Below, one piece after another: positions 1 to 10,447 of a DNA stretch of 64,000 nt. How positions within the stretch are numbered: position 1 is the first letter of the stretch; the number at the start of each line of letters is the position of its first letter. The notes under the pieces are model-generated. The model made no database searches and had not been told where the DNA came from. It worked only from the letters and a program-made list of their open reading frames with translations. The position numbers and the translations under genes were made by a program. Origin of the DNA: Trichosporon coremiiforme (lineage: Eukaryota > Basidiomycota > Tremellomycetes > Trichosporonales > Trichosporonaceae); NCBI GenBank assembly GCA_039545355.1, contig BCJJ01000003.1, positions 620,001 through 684,000 of the forward strand, written 5' to 3'.

Positions 1-1
1 G

Positions 2-2281
2 CGCAAGACAGACTATCAGGCTCCTGCGTTCAAGACATTCCAGGAGCGCAAGCGAGAGCGCGAGGCTGCTTTACGCGCAGCTGCGACGGCATCCGCGGCG
101 TCAACCCCGACACCGTTCACGCCGACCCCACCCCCTGCAGCTCAAACGGTGACTAGTTCTCCTGCGCAACCCAACGGACAGTCACCTGCGCCTAACCAGC
201 CGAACCTTCCGCCGCACGTCTTGGCCATGATGGGGGCTCCCGGAAGCGGTCGACCTGCTCCACTCCCTCGCGCTAACGGCTCTCCCGCGCCTCCGCAACG
301 GAGTCAGCCTGTCCCCGGCCAGCAGTCCCAGGCATCCCAGCCGCCTCAGCGATCACACTCTCCCCAGCCTCCCCAGCGATCGGCGCCGCCTCAGCCTCCT
401 CAGTCGCCCCAGCGCAATGTCTCGCCTCAGCCCCCGCCCCGGCCAGTGTCACCTCAGCCGCCCCAGCGCAGCCCGTCTCCGAGCCCCGCCCACCCCTCGC
501 TGAGTAACTCCAAGCTGCCTCCCGCATCGCTGTCAAAGTTTGCGCCTCCCCCGCCCCCGCCGTCTTGGGCGACGGGCGGATCTGATATTGCTTCCAAGCC
601 TGAGAGCAGCAACTCTCGGTCATCGTCGCCCACAAGGGAGCCTCTGCCGCGCGCCTCGGAAGCGCCCAAGTCTCCTCAGCCGATGCGGATGGGTCTGCAG
701 AACGGCAGCGGCGGCCGAGCGCTCCCGACACCAGCCAGTACTCCCAGTGACGCTCCGACCCCGTCGGCGTACCAGCTGATGCGCTCTGGTGGCTTTCCCT
801 CGAATATTCCTCGCAATCGCGCCGTCGAGGAGCTGCTCCAACGCTCAGACACAGTCGCCTCGGTCAAGTCGCTCGACCGCGGAAACTTTGGCCCCGGCAA
901 GCGTGTGCTCCCAAGCCCTCCCGTCGGCGTCTCGGCAAGCCAGAGTCTGGACCGCGGTGCCATGTCGTCTGCAGCGGGCATCAGGCGCTCGAACGGGCGC
1001 AAGTCGCCGTCCTCTCCTATAACAGAGGAGGGGCCGGAAGACCTTGCACAGCAAATGGCAGGCATGAGCGTGAGCTCGGGGTCGCGGAGTCCAACGTCCA
1101 ACGGATCCAACTCACCTCGTACACCGATGACGCCCATCGGCTTCCCCCAGGGGTCCACAATCGTTACACCTGATATCCCTGTCATCAACGTCTGCGAGGC
1201 GACGCCGAAGGTTCCCCACATCAACATCGGCTCACCTCCGCGCTCCCCGGCTCCTTCGGTGCCGCAGATCAACATCGGCCCCCCGCCCAAGTCGCCTCGC
1301 TCCGGGCCCACCGTTCCCACGATCTCGGTCGGCTCGCCTCCGAAACCACCTCCGCGCAGCGTACCCTCAGTCAGCGTCGGCGGACCCCAGGTACCGTCCA
1401 TCAATGTCGGTTCGCCGCCCAAGGCGCCCTCGATCCGCGTCGCATCGCCGGTGAACAACAGTCCCCAACCGCCGAGCATCGCCGTTCCGCCTCCGAGCAT
1501 CTCGATCGGCTCTGCGCCCTCGAGCCCCCGTGCCGAGCGACCTGCCTCTCCGTCCGGGTTCGAGTTCAGCGGGCAGCCGACGATCGCCGTCCAGTCGAGC
1601 GACACGCGCGCCGCCGTGGGTCCGACACGGGTGCACGCAAGCAGCGCGATCGTGTGCGCCGGGTGCAAGGAAGCCATCATTGGTCGCATCGTGTCGGCCA
1701 TGGGACGGCGTTTCCATCCCCAGTGCTTCCAGTGCGGTGTCTGCGGCGAGCATCTGGAGCACGTGTCGGCGTACGAGCACGACGGCCAGCCGTACTGTCA
1801 CCTGGACTACCATGAGCGCTTCGCGCCCAAGTGCCACCATTGCCGGACGCCGATTGTGGACCCGCGCTTCATCACTTTGAACGACGAAGAGCTCGGGCAG
1901 CGGTTCTACCACGAGCTGCATTTCTTCTGCTCCGAGTGTGGTGACCCGTTCCTGGACCCGTCGAAGAGTTCGGCGCCAGGTACCCAACGTGCGGAAGCTG
2001 CGCGGAGAGGTGTCGAGGAGGAGGACGAGGTGGACGAGACGAACGACTTTGTCATCCACAAGGGACACCCATACTGCGAGCGCTGCCACCTCAAACTCCA
2101 CAAGCCGAAGTGCAAGGCGTGCCGCCAGCCGATTCCGGATATCGCGGTCGGAGCGCTCGGAGGCAAGTGGCACAGGGAGTGCTTCGTGTGCGAGCAGTGC
2201 AGGAATCCTTTCGCGAACAATCTCTTCTTCCCGCTCGACAACAAGGCGTACTGCGTCGAGTGCTTCGAGGGGATGCAGTAG
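2..2281 (+). CDS. Paxillin-like LIM-domain protein (5' partial)
   Basis: The frame is open from the left edge, so the start lies outside the window. The visible C-terminal part of about 759 residues has a long Pro/Ser-rich disordered region followed by three LIM zinc-binding domains at the C-terminus. LIM1 starts CAGCKEAIIG. LIM2 starts CHHCRTPIVD and carries a long insert, rich in acidic residues, before its last zinc half. LIM3 starts CKACRQPIPD and ends CVECFEGMQ. The arrangement (disordered N-terminus, C-terminal LIM domains) is that of fungal paxillin-like proteins such as Pxl1, which act at polarity and cytokinesis sites. The disordered part holds about eight degenerate copies of a VP-x-I-x-V-G-S-P-P-K motif (roughly 1180-1520). 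The LIM assignment is certain; the Pxl1 role is inferred from domain order. No intron is needed in the visible part. Confidence 0.9.
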   Translation, partial: RKTDYQAPAFKTFQERKREREAALRAAATASAASTPTPFTPTPPPAAQTVTSSPAQPNGQSPAPNQPNLPPHVLAMMGAPGSGRPAPLPRANGSPAPPQRSQPVPGQQSQASQPPQRSHSPQPPQRSAPPQPPQSPQRNVSPQPPPRPVSPQPPQRSPSPSPAHPSLSNSKLPPASLSKFAPPPPPPSWATGGSDIASKPESSNSRSSSPTREPLPRASEAPKSPQPMRMGLQNGSGGRALPTPASTPSDAPTPSAYQLMRSGGFPSNIPRNRAVEELLQRSDTVASVKSLDRGNFGPGKRVLPSPPVGVSASQSLDRGAMSSAAGIRRSNGRKSPSSPITEEGPEDLAQQMAGMSVSSGSRSPTSNGSNSPRTPMTPIGFPQGSTIVTPDIPVINVCEATPKVPHINIGSPPRSPAPSVPQINIGPPPKSPRSGPTVPTISVGSPPKPPPRSVPSVSVGGPQVPSINVGSPPKAPSIRVASPVNNSPQPPSIAVPPPSISIGSAPSSPRAERPASPSGFEFSGQPTIAVQSSDTRAAVGPTRVHASSAIVCAGCKEAIIGRIVSAMGRRFHPQCFQCGVCGEHLEHVSAYEHDGQPYCHLDYHERFAPKCHHCRTPIVDPRFITLNDEELGQRFYHELHFFCSECGDPFLDPSKSSAPGTQRAEAARRGVEEEDEVDETNDFVIHKGHPYCERCHLKLHKPKCKACRQPIPDIAVGALGGKWHRECFVCEQCRNPFANNLFFPLDNKAYCVECFEGMQ

Positions 2282-2899
2282 TCGAGCGAGACTTGGTCGC
2301 TGCGCGTTGAATCGGCGCACGGCCACGAGGGCTCGATCAGTTTGGAGGAGTGCGAGGATAGGAGGAGCAAGCGGACGGACAATGCGCAGGCGCATAAACT
2401 AGCATTAGCAGCATCATAGCAACCACGGACTCGGGCATTCACGTATGCATGTGTGTAAGATACTCATCGGGGACTGAGCCCTCCCCATTCGACCACGGTC
2501 GTCGCCTGGGTAGTCGCCGACACACAAACGTGGTCGAGTGTGACGTGCGCCGCTGGTGGCTGGTGTGGACGTGGGCGCACACGCTACTACTGCAGATCTC
2601 GACAGGCCCGGATCTCGAATGGAATGGAGGTCGGAGGAGGCCACTGCTAGTTTCGATGTCTCCCACGATGACTTCTTCCGTGGCCGGCAGCGCCTTCCGG
2701 CGGCTGTTTGGAGGGCTCCTCGGTGAGCTGATGAACTCGCCAATGGAGAAGTCATGGCGAGCGCGGCCAATCTCATTAATCATTAGCAAGTCGGCAGATC
2801 AGATCGCGGCAGCACCGCATCGCTGCATCGTCACTTATCTGCTACTGTGCTTCTGTACATTTCTGCATACCTCTACAAACTTCTGACCTGCACTTCGAT
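2282..2899. other. Convergent 3' intergenic region
   Basis: About 620 nt lie between the convergent ends of the LIM gene and the AtuA-like gene. I see no coding, RNA or repeat signal; it probably holds the two 3' UTRs. Confidence 0.6.
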
Positions 2900-5146
2900 T
2901 CACAGCTTACCCCGGAGCAGGAACTTGTCGGGGACGTCGACCCACTTGGCCCTGAGGTACTCTGCGACAGACTTCGCGAGGCTGTCCAGCCTAGCGGTCG
3001 AACTGACGCCCTTGCCGAGATAATCGTGGATGACAAAGTGCACAGCGAGCATGCCGGGGAACTCGACGCGCTCGATCCGGTTGTCCTTGTACTCCTCTCC
3101 GAGCATCTCGATCAGGGTCTGCTTGCTCAGCAGCGCGCGCAGCCAGTCATACTCCCCCGACGCGTTGCGGGGCACGAAGAAGCCGACGTTGGCGTTGCCG
3201 CCCTTGTCCCCCGAGCGCGCGTGGACGATGTGCCCGATTGCGGTCCGCGTCGTCGAGCCGTAGTCCCCCGGCGTCAGCTTGATCGACGGTTCGTAGTCCT
3301 TCTGCGGGATCACGGCGATTGTCTCGTCCTGAGCGCCGACCGGTGCGACGTCGATCACCTCGTCCGAGCCCACGAAGCGAACCTTCATGGGCAGGAGGGA
3401 CTGCGAGACCGTGCCGGGCCAGTACTCGATGTACGGCTTGGGCTGGGCGACTGGGTGTCAGCGCTGCGTCCTATACTTCCGGCTCGCTCTGACCTCGTTT
3501 CCCTCGGCCTCAACTTACTCCTGCTGTCCATAAACGTGTGCATGCCGGGGTAGTGACCCAGGCCCTCGCGGTGCACGAGTGCGGTCAGCGAGCCGACAGG
3601 CCCGAACGCCTCCTTGTTCTTAGCCTGCGCGAAGATGTACAGCATTGCCGTGCCCAGCGCCTCGTTCTCGGGGTTCTCCTTCGCGACGCCGTACTGCGTG
3701 ATGTCGAACGTCGTGAACTGGGACAGCACCTTGTCGCCCAGGTTCTTCTTGATCTGAAGGCGAATCGTGTCAAACTTCTCTGCGCGGGTGTTAACGGGGG
3801 TCTCTGGTCAGGTATGAGGGGCGGGGAGCTCACCAGTGACATCCAGACCAGTCGCAAAGTACATCGTCTCAGCCTGGTATCCGGCAACAGCGCAGATGGC
3901 GACCTTTGTCGTCGAAGGCGGCGCCGCGCCACGGATACCCGTCACCTCGACGCGGTCGGGGCCGACGTTCGTCACCGTGATGTCGTCCAGGATACCCTGC
4001 ACATCGGGGTTCAGGTAGATCTGGCATCAGCCCCCTGCCCATTCCAGCCTAACCTACGTTTCCTTGAATCTCGTACAAGATCTGGGACCGGACAGTGACG
4101 TCAGTGACCATGCCGTTGAAGCCGTTCGAGTTGGGCTGCTTCGTGATGACGAAGGTACCGTCCGACGCGATCTCGGCGATGCCCATTGCGAAATGGTGGT
4201 AATTGTCCTTGAACGACTTGAAGCCCGAGGTGTTGCCGCCGGTCACGTAGGCGCCGCACTCCTGGTACGGTTAGCTGGATTTCCCCTCGCATCATCTAGA
4301 CTGAGCTAATCCAAGAATGCTACCGCGGGTGACCTGCCAGTTCACACCGCGCGTACGAGCAAACAGGCGGTTCACACTCACAATGCAGTGTCCCGCAACG
4401 AGCGCGCCAGCAAGCGCATCATAGTCGTCCCACTTCCATCCGTGCCACCACACGGCCGCAGCCACAATGGGCGAAGCGTCGGTACACCTTCCGCTGATGA
4501 CAATGTCGGCGCCGGCTTCGAGAGCGGCATGCACGCCGCGTGCGCCAATGTACGCGTTAGCAGTGAGGGGTTTTTCGCCCCATCCGCTGAGGTCCCGCCC
4601 GTCGCCCTCGAGGTGCGTGAATGTCTCGCCCTTGTCCTCGAGCTCCTCGAGCCGGTCGATGATGTTGTCGCCCTCGACCCAGGCAACCTTGAGGTGGATG
4701 TTCTGCGAGGCGAGGAGCTGCACGACGGCCTCGGCGAGACCTTTCGGGTTCAGCGCGCCCGCGTTCGTGAGCACCTTGCACTTGTTCTTGGCGATTGCCT
4801 GCGCTGCGATCTGAAGGTGCGCGAGGAAGGGGCGCTCGTACCCGAGTTTGGGGTCGTCCTTGATCTCGAGAGCGCGCCAGGCGATGTTCTGGACGTTAGC
4901 GGAGCGCGAGGCGGGTAGCGGGCACCCTACGGCGCCGTATGTGCAGCTGGTACAGCTGGCAAGGTGTAGGCTGGCACGCCAGCCAGCCCCAAGGGGTTAC
5001 GGGGAACTAACCATCTCAGCCAGGTAGTCTCCGAAGAGGATGGGCGCCCCACTCCCCTCAGCCTGGGTCTTGAGCGCATCGAATCGATCGCCAGTGTATC
5101 CGCTGAACGCGGCAATCTTGCATGGTCCCTTGTCGATTGTACCCAT
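2900..5146 (-). CDS. AtuA-family (DUF1446) protein
   Basis: Six exons: 5146-5012, 4888-4382, 4261-4058, 4020-3834, 3803-3519 and 3450-2900, giving 622 aa. The start MGTIDKGPCK is followed by the family hallmark GDYLAEM, which joins directly to NIAWRALE across intron 1. Further family-typical stretches are TNAGALNP, ISGRCTDASP and ECGAYVTGGN, the last created by joining exons 2 and 3, and the C-terminal HARSGDKGGNANVGFF. Bacterial AtuA is needed for acyclic terpene (citronellol/geraniol) catabolism; the reaction of fungal members is not established. The C-terminal part is the small AtuA-like domain often encoded separately in bacteria, so this is the full fused form. Intron 2 (4381-4262) is longer than usual for the window. 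The family is sure, the substrate unknown. Confidence 0.9.
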
Positions 5147-5992
5147 TGTCGTTCTGTTTCTGATGGATGGTGCAGAGTCAAGAGGCAGCCCACCGAGCCA
5201 AGAGGCAGGCTGATATGCACCCAGATGACCGTTCGGGATCGGCGTTCAAACTCCCGGTTCCTGGGCTGGGTCGTGTGTGTGCGTCGCTTCCCCACGTTAT
5301 TGCTCGTGGTATGCGGGGGAGCGACTATGTAATGATGCGTTCCTAATCAGACCGGAAGAGGACATTAGCCGGACTTGGCCAAGCGCACGGCGCCCGGTGC
5401 TACGCAGGTGGGAGCGAGTGCGGGAGGATGGATTCCGTTGGAGATTCGACGGACATGGCCGATGGGGGCTGATCACGAGGTGTAAAGAGCGTAGAACGCC
5501 GAGGGGGCCGAATTCCGCAACCGCTCGGCGTGCCCCCGGTTATGCATCCTCTTAAGCTGTCCCCCTCTATTGATACTCCGCGTCTTGTCGCTGAAGTCGC
5601 TGTTAAGGCGACTGCACATGCGTCTGAACACCATCGGCCGTAGAGAGGAGGCCAAGCATACGGCCGCCGAAAGCGCGCTGCTCGCCGTACACCTTTCGGG
5701 CTCAGTGATGGCCAGGCCCGCGCCGAGGCACGGTACGGCACGCCACCCTACTACCGAAGCGTGCGAACACTCTCCAACCCTCAAGCTGTGGAATATCTTC
5801 TCATAGACGTTCATTACTAACTTCTGACACCTGCTTCCAGCCATCGGGGCAATTGGACACCTGGGCGCGGACTTCGACTGAGATCCGAAACGCCAAGAGG
5901 CGAACGTGAATCCTGAACCCTATGTACATAACCCTTTAGCTCATTACTATCTTATCTACAGCTATCTCGTTCGGTATACACATCACTCTCGC
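5147..5992. other. Intergenic region upstream of the AtuA-like gene
   Basis: About 850 nt between the AtuA-like promoter and the 3' end of the PhyH-HD gene. Short open frames here have no recognisable domain. No RNA gene or repeat is visible. Confidence 0.5.
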
Positions 5993-7588
5993 TCAAGCCA
6001 ACACACGAATGATGGTGTCGCGGTAGCTCCTGAGGTCGGGAACCTTAGCGTCGACCTCCTTAGCCCTGTCGTCCCAGAGACGGAGCTGGACCTTCTCCTT
6101 GAACAGGGGGTCGTTCTCGAACTCCTTAACTTCCTGGGGATTGAACGGCCCGCCCTGGAACCGGAGGCTGCCCTGGGACGCCTTGCTCAGCGCGGCGAGG
6201 TACTCGGGCCGCGTGGCGGTCAGGTATCGCTTGGCGACTACGTGCGACCCGACGAGCTCTGAGACCTTGGAGGGAAACCCGAGCTTGCGCAGGTACTCCT
6301 CCCCGACGGCCTCGTGGGACATCTTTCCCAGAGATCCGCCCTCAGTCATCATCTCCTTTGCGTTCTTGTGGGGAATGAACTGCCCAATGTCGTGCAGCAG
6401 TGCGGCGACTATGGTCGCGTCATCGGCGCCTGAGCATCAGCGTGAGTACTCAGTCGAGGATCAGTGCAGGAAGACTTTACTCACCCTCGTTCTGCGCCTG
6501 TGCCGCCGCCTGAAGTGCGTGCTCGAGCTGACTGATGCTCTCCCCGATGTAGTCCGCATCGCCCTGCCTGTGTCCGAGTCAGCATATGGTACATCCTTTT
6601 TCCTACAACTCCTTCTCTGGAGGCGATATTCACGCTTCAATGACGCCAAGGACCAAGTCGGCGGTTTCCTCGCGTGTCTTCTGGGCCGTCTGGTTCTGAC
6701 TACGGATCGTGTTCTCGATCATCTCCTTGCCGCCCGCCATAGGGGAGCCGAAAGCGTAAGTCATGGCGCCCTCGCTGTAGTCGACGCCGGGAACGCGCTC
6801 CTTCGTGGGCGGCCAGACCCGGCGGCGGTGCGCGTAGTAGCTGTCGTGCTTGTCGCCCTCGCTCTCGCCGTTGTACGTCGCATAGATGGCCGCGCGGGGA
6901 CGGGGGGAGTTGTTAGGACCCGAGCGGTGCGCGAGGTAACTGCCGAAGACGAGGAGGTCGCCCGCCTTCATCGGCACGGGCACCCAGGTCTGCGCAGCCT
7001 CCCAATCCTTCGCGATGCATTTGTCCGCTGCAATGGGAACCTGCACCTTGTGCGAACCGGGGACAACGTCGAGACATCCATTCTCGGGCGTCATGTCGTC
7101 GACCGCCATGAGGAAGGTCTGGTGACGAATGGCGCCCGCGTGGTTGTACGCCGTCGAGTCGATGTGCGCGTCGAAGCCGCCAGAGCCGCCGGGCTCCTTG
7201 TAGTTGATCTTCTCCTTGAAGAGGATCGCGCGTTCGCCCATCAGCTCGGAGAGGAGGCCGACGAGGCGCTCGCCGCGGAACAGAGAGTTGAAGCCGTCGT
7301 GGTAGTTGGCGTAGTCTATCGTCAATATGGACAGGGGGAGGGAACAGGGGAGGCAGACTCACTCTCAGTGCGGCAAAGACCGGTGGTGCCGTCGGCGCGG
7401 ACCTCGTCGTAGGGCATGTGCTCTCCGGGGCGCGAGGGCCAGTCGTGCACCTCCTTGCTCCACTGCTGGAGGCTCTTGACCTGGTCGGCGCTGAGAACGT
7501 CGGGGAGGTGGAGGAAGCCATCACGCTCGAAGCTCTCCTTCTGCTCCGGCGTGAGCTTGTACGGGGTGTCGAGGGCGGTGAGGGTCAT
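5993..7588 (-). CDS. PhyH dioxygenase fused to PhnZ-like HD oxygenase
   Basis: Four exons: 7588-7363, 7315-6634, 6567-6485 and 6429-5993; 475 aa. Residues ~10-290 form a PhyH-type Fe(II)/2-oxoglutarate dioxygenase with the iron ligands H126-I-D128 and distal H205 (YLAHRSG). Residues ~300-475 form an HD-domain protein of the mixed-valent di-iron oxygenase type, not a phosphohydrolase: it has Y309, E312, H319, H343-D344, H369, H393 and D450. PhnZ residues, as I recall them, are Y24, E27, H34, H58-D59, H80, H104 and D161. The spacings Y-E-H-HD (3, 7, 24), H80-H104 (24) and H104-D161 (57) are reproduced. In bacteria PhnY (PhyH type) hydroxylates 2-aminoethylphosphonate and PhnZ cleaves the C-P bond, so the fusion would link the two steps. 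Start 7588 is preferred because a TATA box lies 88 nt upstream. The substrate is inferred. Confidence 0.88.
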
Positions 7589-7675
7589 GGTGTTGTATTC
7601 AAGTAAGCTTGAGATCGAGTGGATCGAGTCGGGGAAGTTGTTGTTGATGGGTCGAAGGGGATTTCTTGGCCGAGC

Positions 7676-7683
7676 TTTATATA
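7676..7683 (-). promoter_or_regulatory. TATA box of the PhyH-HD gene
   Basis: TATATAAA on the minus strand, 88 nt before the ATG at 7588. It makes the in-frame upstream ATG at 7708 unlikely to be transcribed as part of this mRNA. Confidence 0.6.
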
Positions 7684-7788
7684 GACGTCGGACTGTCGAT
7701 AAGATCAAGACGACGACATCAAGCTATCCTCTGGCCCGCCGCCTGGTCGGACTGAGCCTGCGGAGTCGTGACCAATGCCGTGGAGGCT

Positions 7789-8152
7789 ATAAGGCATCGC
7801 TGGCCCGGAATAAGGCATGTGGACGCTGTGGGGAGCGCGTGATTGCCATTTCAGCATCTAGAATAAGGCAGAATCAGCACCCGCGGCGTGTGCGTCTGGA
7901 ACGGCGCCGAGCGCGTATCGTTCCCGGCGCGATTTGGCCAAATACTTGCCGTTCGGCCTCCACCGTACGGTGAAGCAAAACATCATGATCAGCGCGTTGT
8001 GCGCACAGATTACGGGCGCATGGTGACTGCCTCCGGTCGATGAGACTGGTTGATTGGCAACGATAACCGGCTCTGCGCTCGATACATTTGGCCACTCACA
8101 GGGACGATTCAGGCACTGCCTTATTATCGCGGTCTCTATAAGGCAGTGCCTG
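7789..8152. repeat. Five ATAAGGCA sites including a 15-bp-arm hairpin
   Basis: ATAAGGCA occurs at 7789-7796, 7810-7817, 7863-7870 and 8138-8145, and in reverse at 8117-8124. The last two lie inside a perfect inverted repeat: arms 8110-8124 and 8138-8152 (15 bp each) around a 13-nt loop. The cluster starts about 200 bp upstream of the PhyH-HD start codon. It could be a transcription-factor array or the relic of a small inverted-repeat element; nothing in the sequence decides between these. Confidence 0.75.
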
Positions 8153-9943
8153 GGCACGATTTGAAAACCGCCGAGGATCAGCCCCCGAACCCCCGAACAT
8201 GAGCTGATTATCGCGCACGAACGTTGTGTCGAGGCCGCAAGGACGTATATGCGCCGAGCTCTGAATGGAGCAGACGCCCCCGAAGCATGCACGTTCGTCG
8301 TATCGGTGTCGCCCAGTCGTCAGACTAGCGCCGCGGGTCGTGTGAAGCAGGTCTTTCGAAGCACCGAAGAAACGGGAAACGCACGTGAGTGCTCTGTTTG
8401 GCGGCTGCAAGCGAGCATGCGATTATTTTGGCTCGCCAAGGTCCCTATGACGATGCCGACGGACTGGTGACCTTCTGTAATGGTAAAGTCGCATCTTAGC
8501 ATTGCTCTACTCCTTAGCTGATCTCATTGCTTGTTTTCGGTGCAGCTCAGCCGCTGCACTGCTGACTAGAAGCCGCAAGGTGTCCCAACTCAGAGCTGCG
8601 CCCCGCTTTCTTCGCCCAGCCCTATCTCCCAACACTCGTGATCCAGACTGACCTCAAAGGCAACTTCTCTTGGACTGAACAAAAGCGTCAGCTTGCTTGT
8701 TGACTGCATCGTGCAGGAGCTTTTCACTGATGCTAGGTGAGAGCTGATGGACTGAACAGCAGCCTGACTCCGCCTTGGGTACGGTGGAACGCGCCCGACA
8801 CATTTCTTGCTTGTGTGAAGATCGAGTTATTGGCGCCCCTCCCGGACGCGCCTGTTTCACTCACAATGACGCCTCCCTCGCTTCTCTCGCCCCCTCTGCA
8901 TGCGATCGTGTCCGCTCCACGTCGACCGCCAGCCTTTGCGGCCGTCCTTCCCATCTTCCACTCTGTCATCAGGCAAAGCCTCACCACTAGCACAGGTACA
9001 AGGGGAGTGCCTTTTCTCGCGGCGAGGCCCGCTTCCACTCACTGAGTCCCCGTGAGTGCACACTTCAGACTTCAAGCTCGACCAACGGTGCACCGGTTCG
9101 GGCTCGGATGCCTGCCATTCACCGTGGCACAGATCGAAGAGGGCCCACTCCCCTCTCTCTGGAGACAATGGAGGTCCGCCGATGGCCATACCTAGATCAG
9201 CCCCAAACTCTGAGGTCACGCGTCTCTCCGGGGCCTCGCTCGCTCCCGTGAGTCGCTTCAGCCTGCAGTCTCGTGCAACGGCTTCACAGGCTCGAGCTCA
9301 GTCCAAACGCTACAGTCACTGCTGTTGACGGCGAAAGGGCCTGCTTCCCTCCTCGCTTGAGGCGAAGGAGGCCCCGTTCCTCCGGCGGGCTGGTCGCATG
9401 CCTGAGACCAACCCCGAACTCACGAACCGAGACCAGCTCTCGCGTTAACCCAGCGGCCGGCTCCGCTCTTCAGGTTGGCTCCCGACCACGAACTCATCTG
9501 GGTCCCGCCCATCTGTCGATGCAGTTCACCTTTGCGAGAGACTTCCATTTCCCTCGCCCTCCACCGAGAGACGTCCACCCTCTCGACTCGCGGACGTGCG
9601 CATTGTAATCCCGCGTATCTGTAACCTTCGGCTCACCGGACCTGCTGGTGCCAGCTCCCACCTCAGACCGCCGCCCCACACGGTCTCCGGAAGTAGCACT
9701 TTCGCCACATCGTCCATCTCGTTGCAACACACTCGTGTCCCGTCAACGAGCCCCGCTTTCGACGATTTCCATCTGCACATCATGCACCAGCACGAGCTAC
9801 AATGCACGGTATCACCCCAGCTGGACAGACCACCGCACAGACGCCTCCGCCCGTCATTGGTCCGTTGTCCACCCGCCCTGAGCCACCGCCTCCACCCTTC
9901 CTCCTCTTCGGTCCATCATTCGTCCACCGCTCCCTCAACATCC
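8153..9943. other. Long region without recognised genes
   Basis: About 1.8 kb. Open frames of about 100 codons occur on both strands but lack domains, introns in frame or a consistent start context. The right half is C/T-rich on the plus strand, like 5' leaders elsewhere in the window. A noncoding transcript is possible but unsupported. Confidence 0.4.
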
Positions 9944-9948
9944 AAAAA
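9944..9948 (-). terminator. Pol III T-run after tRNA-Ile
   Basis: Five T residues on the minus strand, 27 nt beyond the mature 3' end of the tRNA at 9975. Confidence 0.45.
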
Positions 9949-9974
9949 GCTTGACGCTCTCTGAAGAGAGTGCT

Positions 9975-10067
9975 TGACCACTGACAGGATCGAACTGCCG
10001 ACCTCCGCATGGACTAGTACTCGTCTGAGTATTAGTACGATGCTCTAACCAGCTGAGCTAAGCGGCC
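9975..10067 (-). tRNA. tRNA-Ile(AAU) with intron
   Basis: Read on the minus strand. The acceptor GGCCGCT pairs with AGTGGTC (two G-U pairs), with discriminator A. The D arm contains TTAGCTCAGCTGG (A box), and the T arm GGCAG-TTCGATC-CTGTC has one G-U pair and forms the B box. The anticodon loop is CTAATA(A) with anticodon AAU. A 19-nt intron follows position 37, starting CTCAGACGAG. The anticodon stem TCGTA/TGCGG has two G-U pairs. CCA is not encoded, as expected for a eukaryotic nuclear tRNA gene. Confidence 0.92.
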
Positions 10068-10447
10068 TTGGACGATGAGAACGCCGAGGGCTGGGTCCCG
10101 ACGCCGGTGCGGCGGGGGCGAGCGCGCCGCGAGCAGGGGAATGGACGAGCTTGTTACTGGCGCGGCCGGCCCCGGAGAAGAGGATGTCAGGTTGTCCAAC
10201 GTTGAACGAAGACGTGCCGATTCCTGGTGATGATTGGCGAAGAACGATGCCGAGAGCCTGGTTGTCTTCGCCGCAAAGAACAAGCTAAGGCTCATCTGTA
10301 ACTCGTCCTGTCGGTCGCACGCCGGGAAAACAGCGCTAAGAGGGCGCCCCGATTGTTGTAACGGGTCCTCCTCGGTTTGAGTTGACGCCCGGCGTCAACC
10401 TTGTCATATCGTGGTGTCCCTTGGAAAAGCGAACCTTCCGAGCCCAC
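10068..10447. other. Intergenic region
   Basis: About 380 nt between the tRNA-Ile promoter side and the 3' end of the small secreted-protein gene. Nothing recognisable. Confidence 0.5.

Noticed and set aside
4292..4381. Coding extension after GHCI in the AtuA-like gene
   Set aside because: A GTGAGT donor at this point joins GHCI to ECGAYVTGGN, restoring the family motif; the extra residues do not fit.
7589..7708. In-frame upstream ATG (7708) that would extend the PhyH-HD protein by 40 residues
   Set aside because: A TATA box at 7676-7683 lies between it and the ATG at 7588, so transcription probably starts downstream of 7708.
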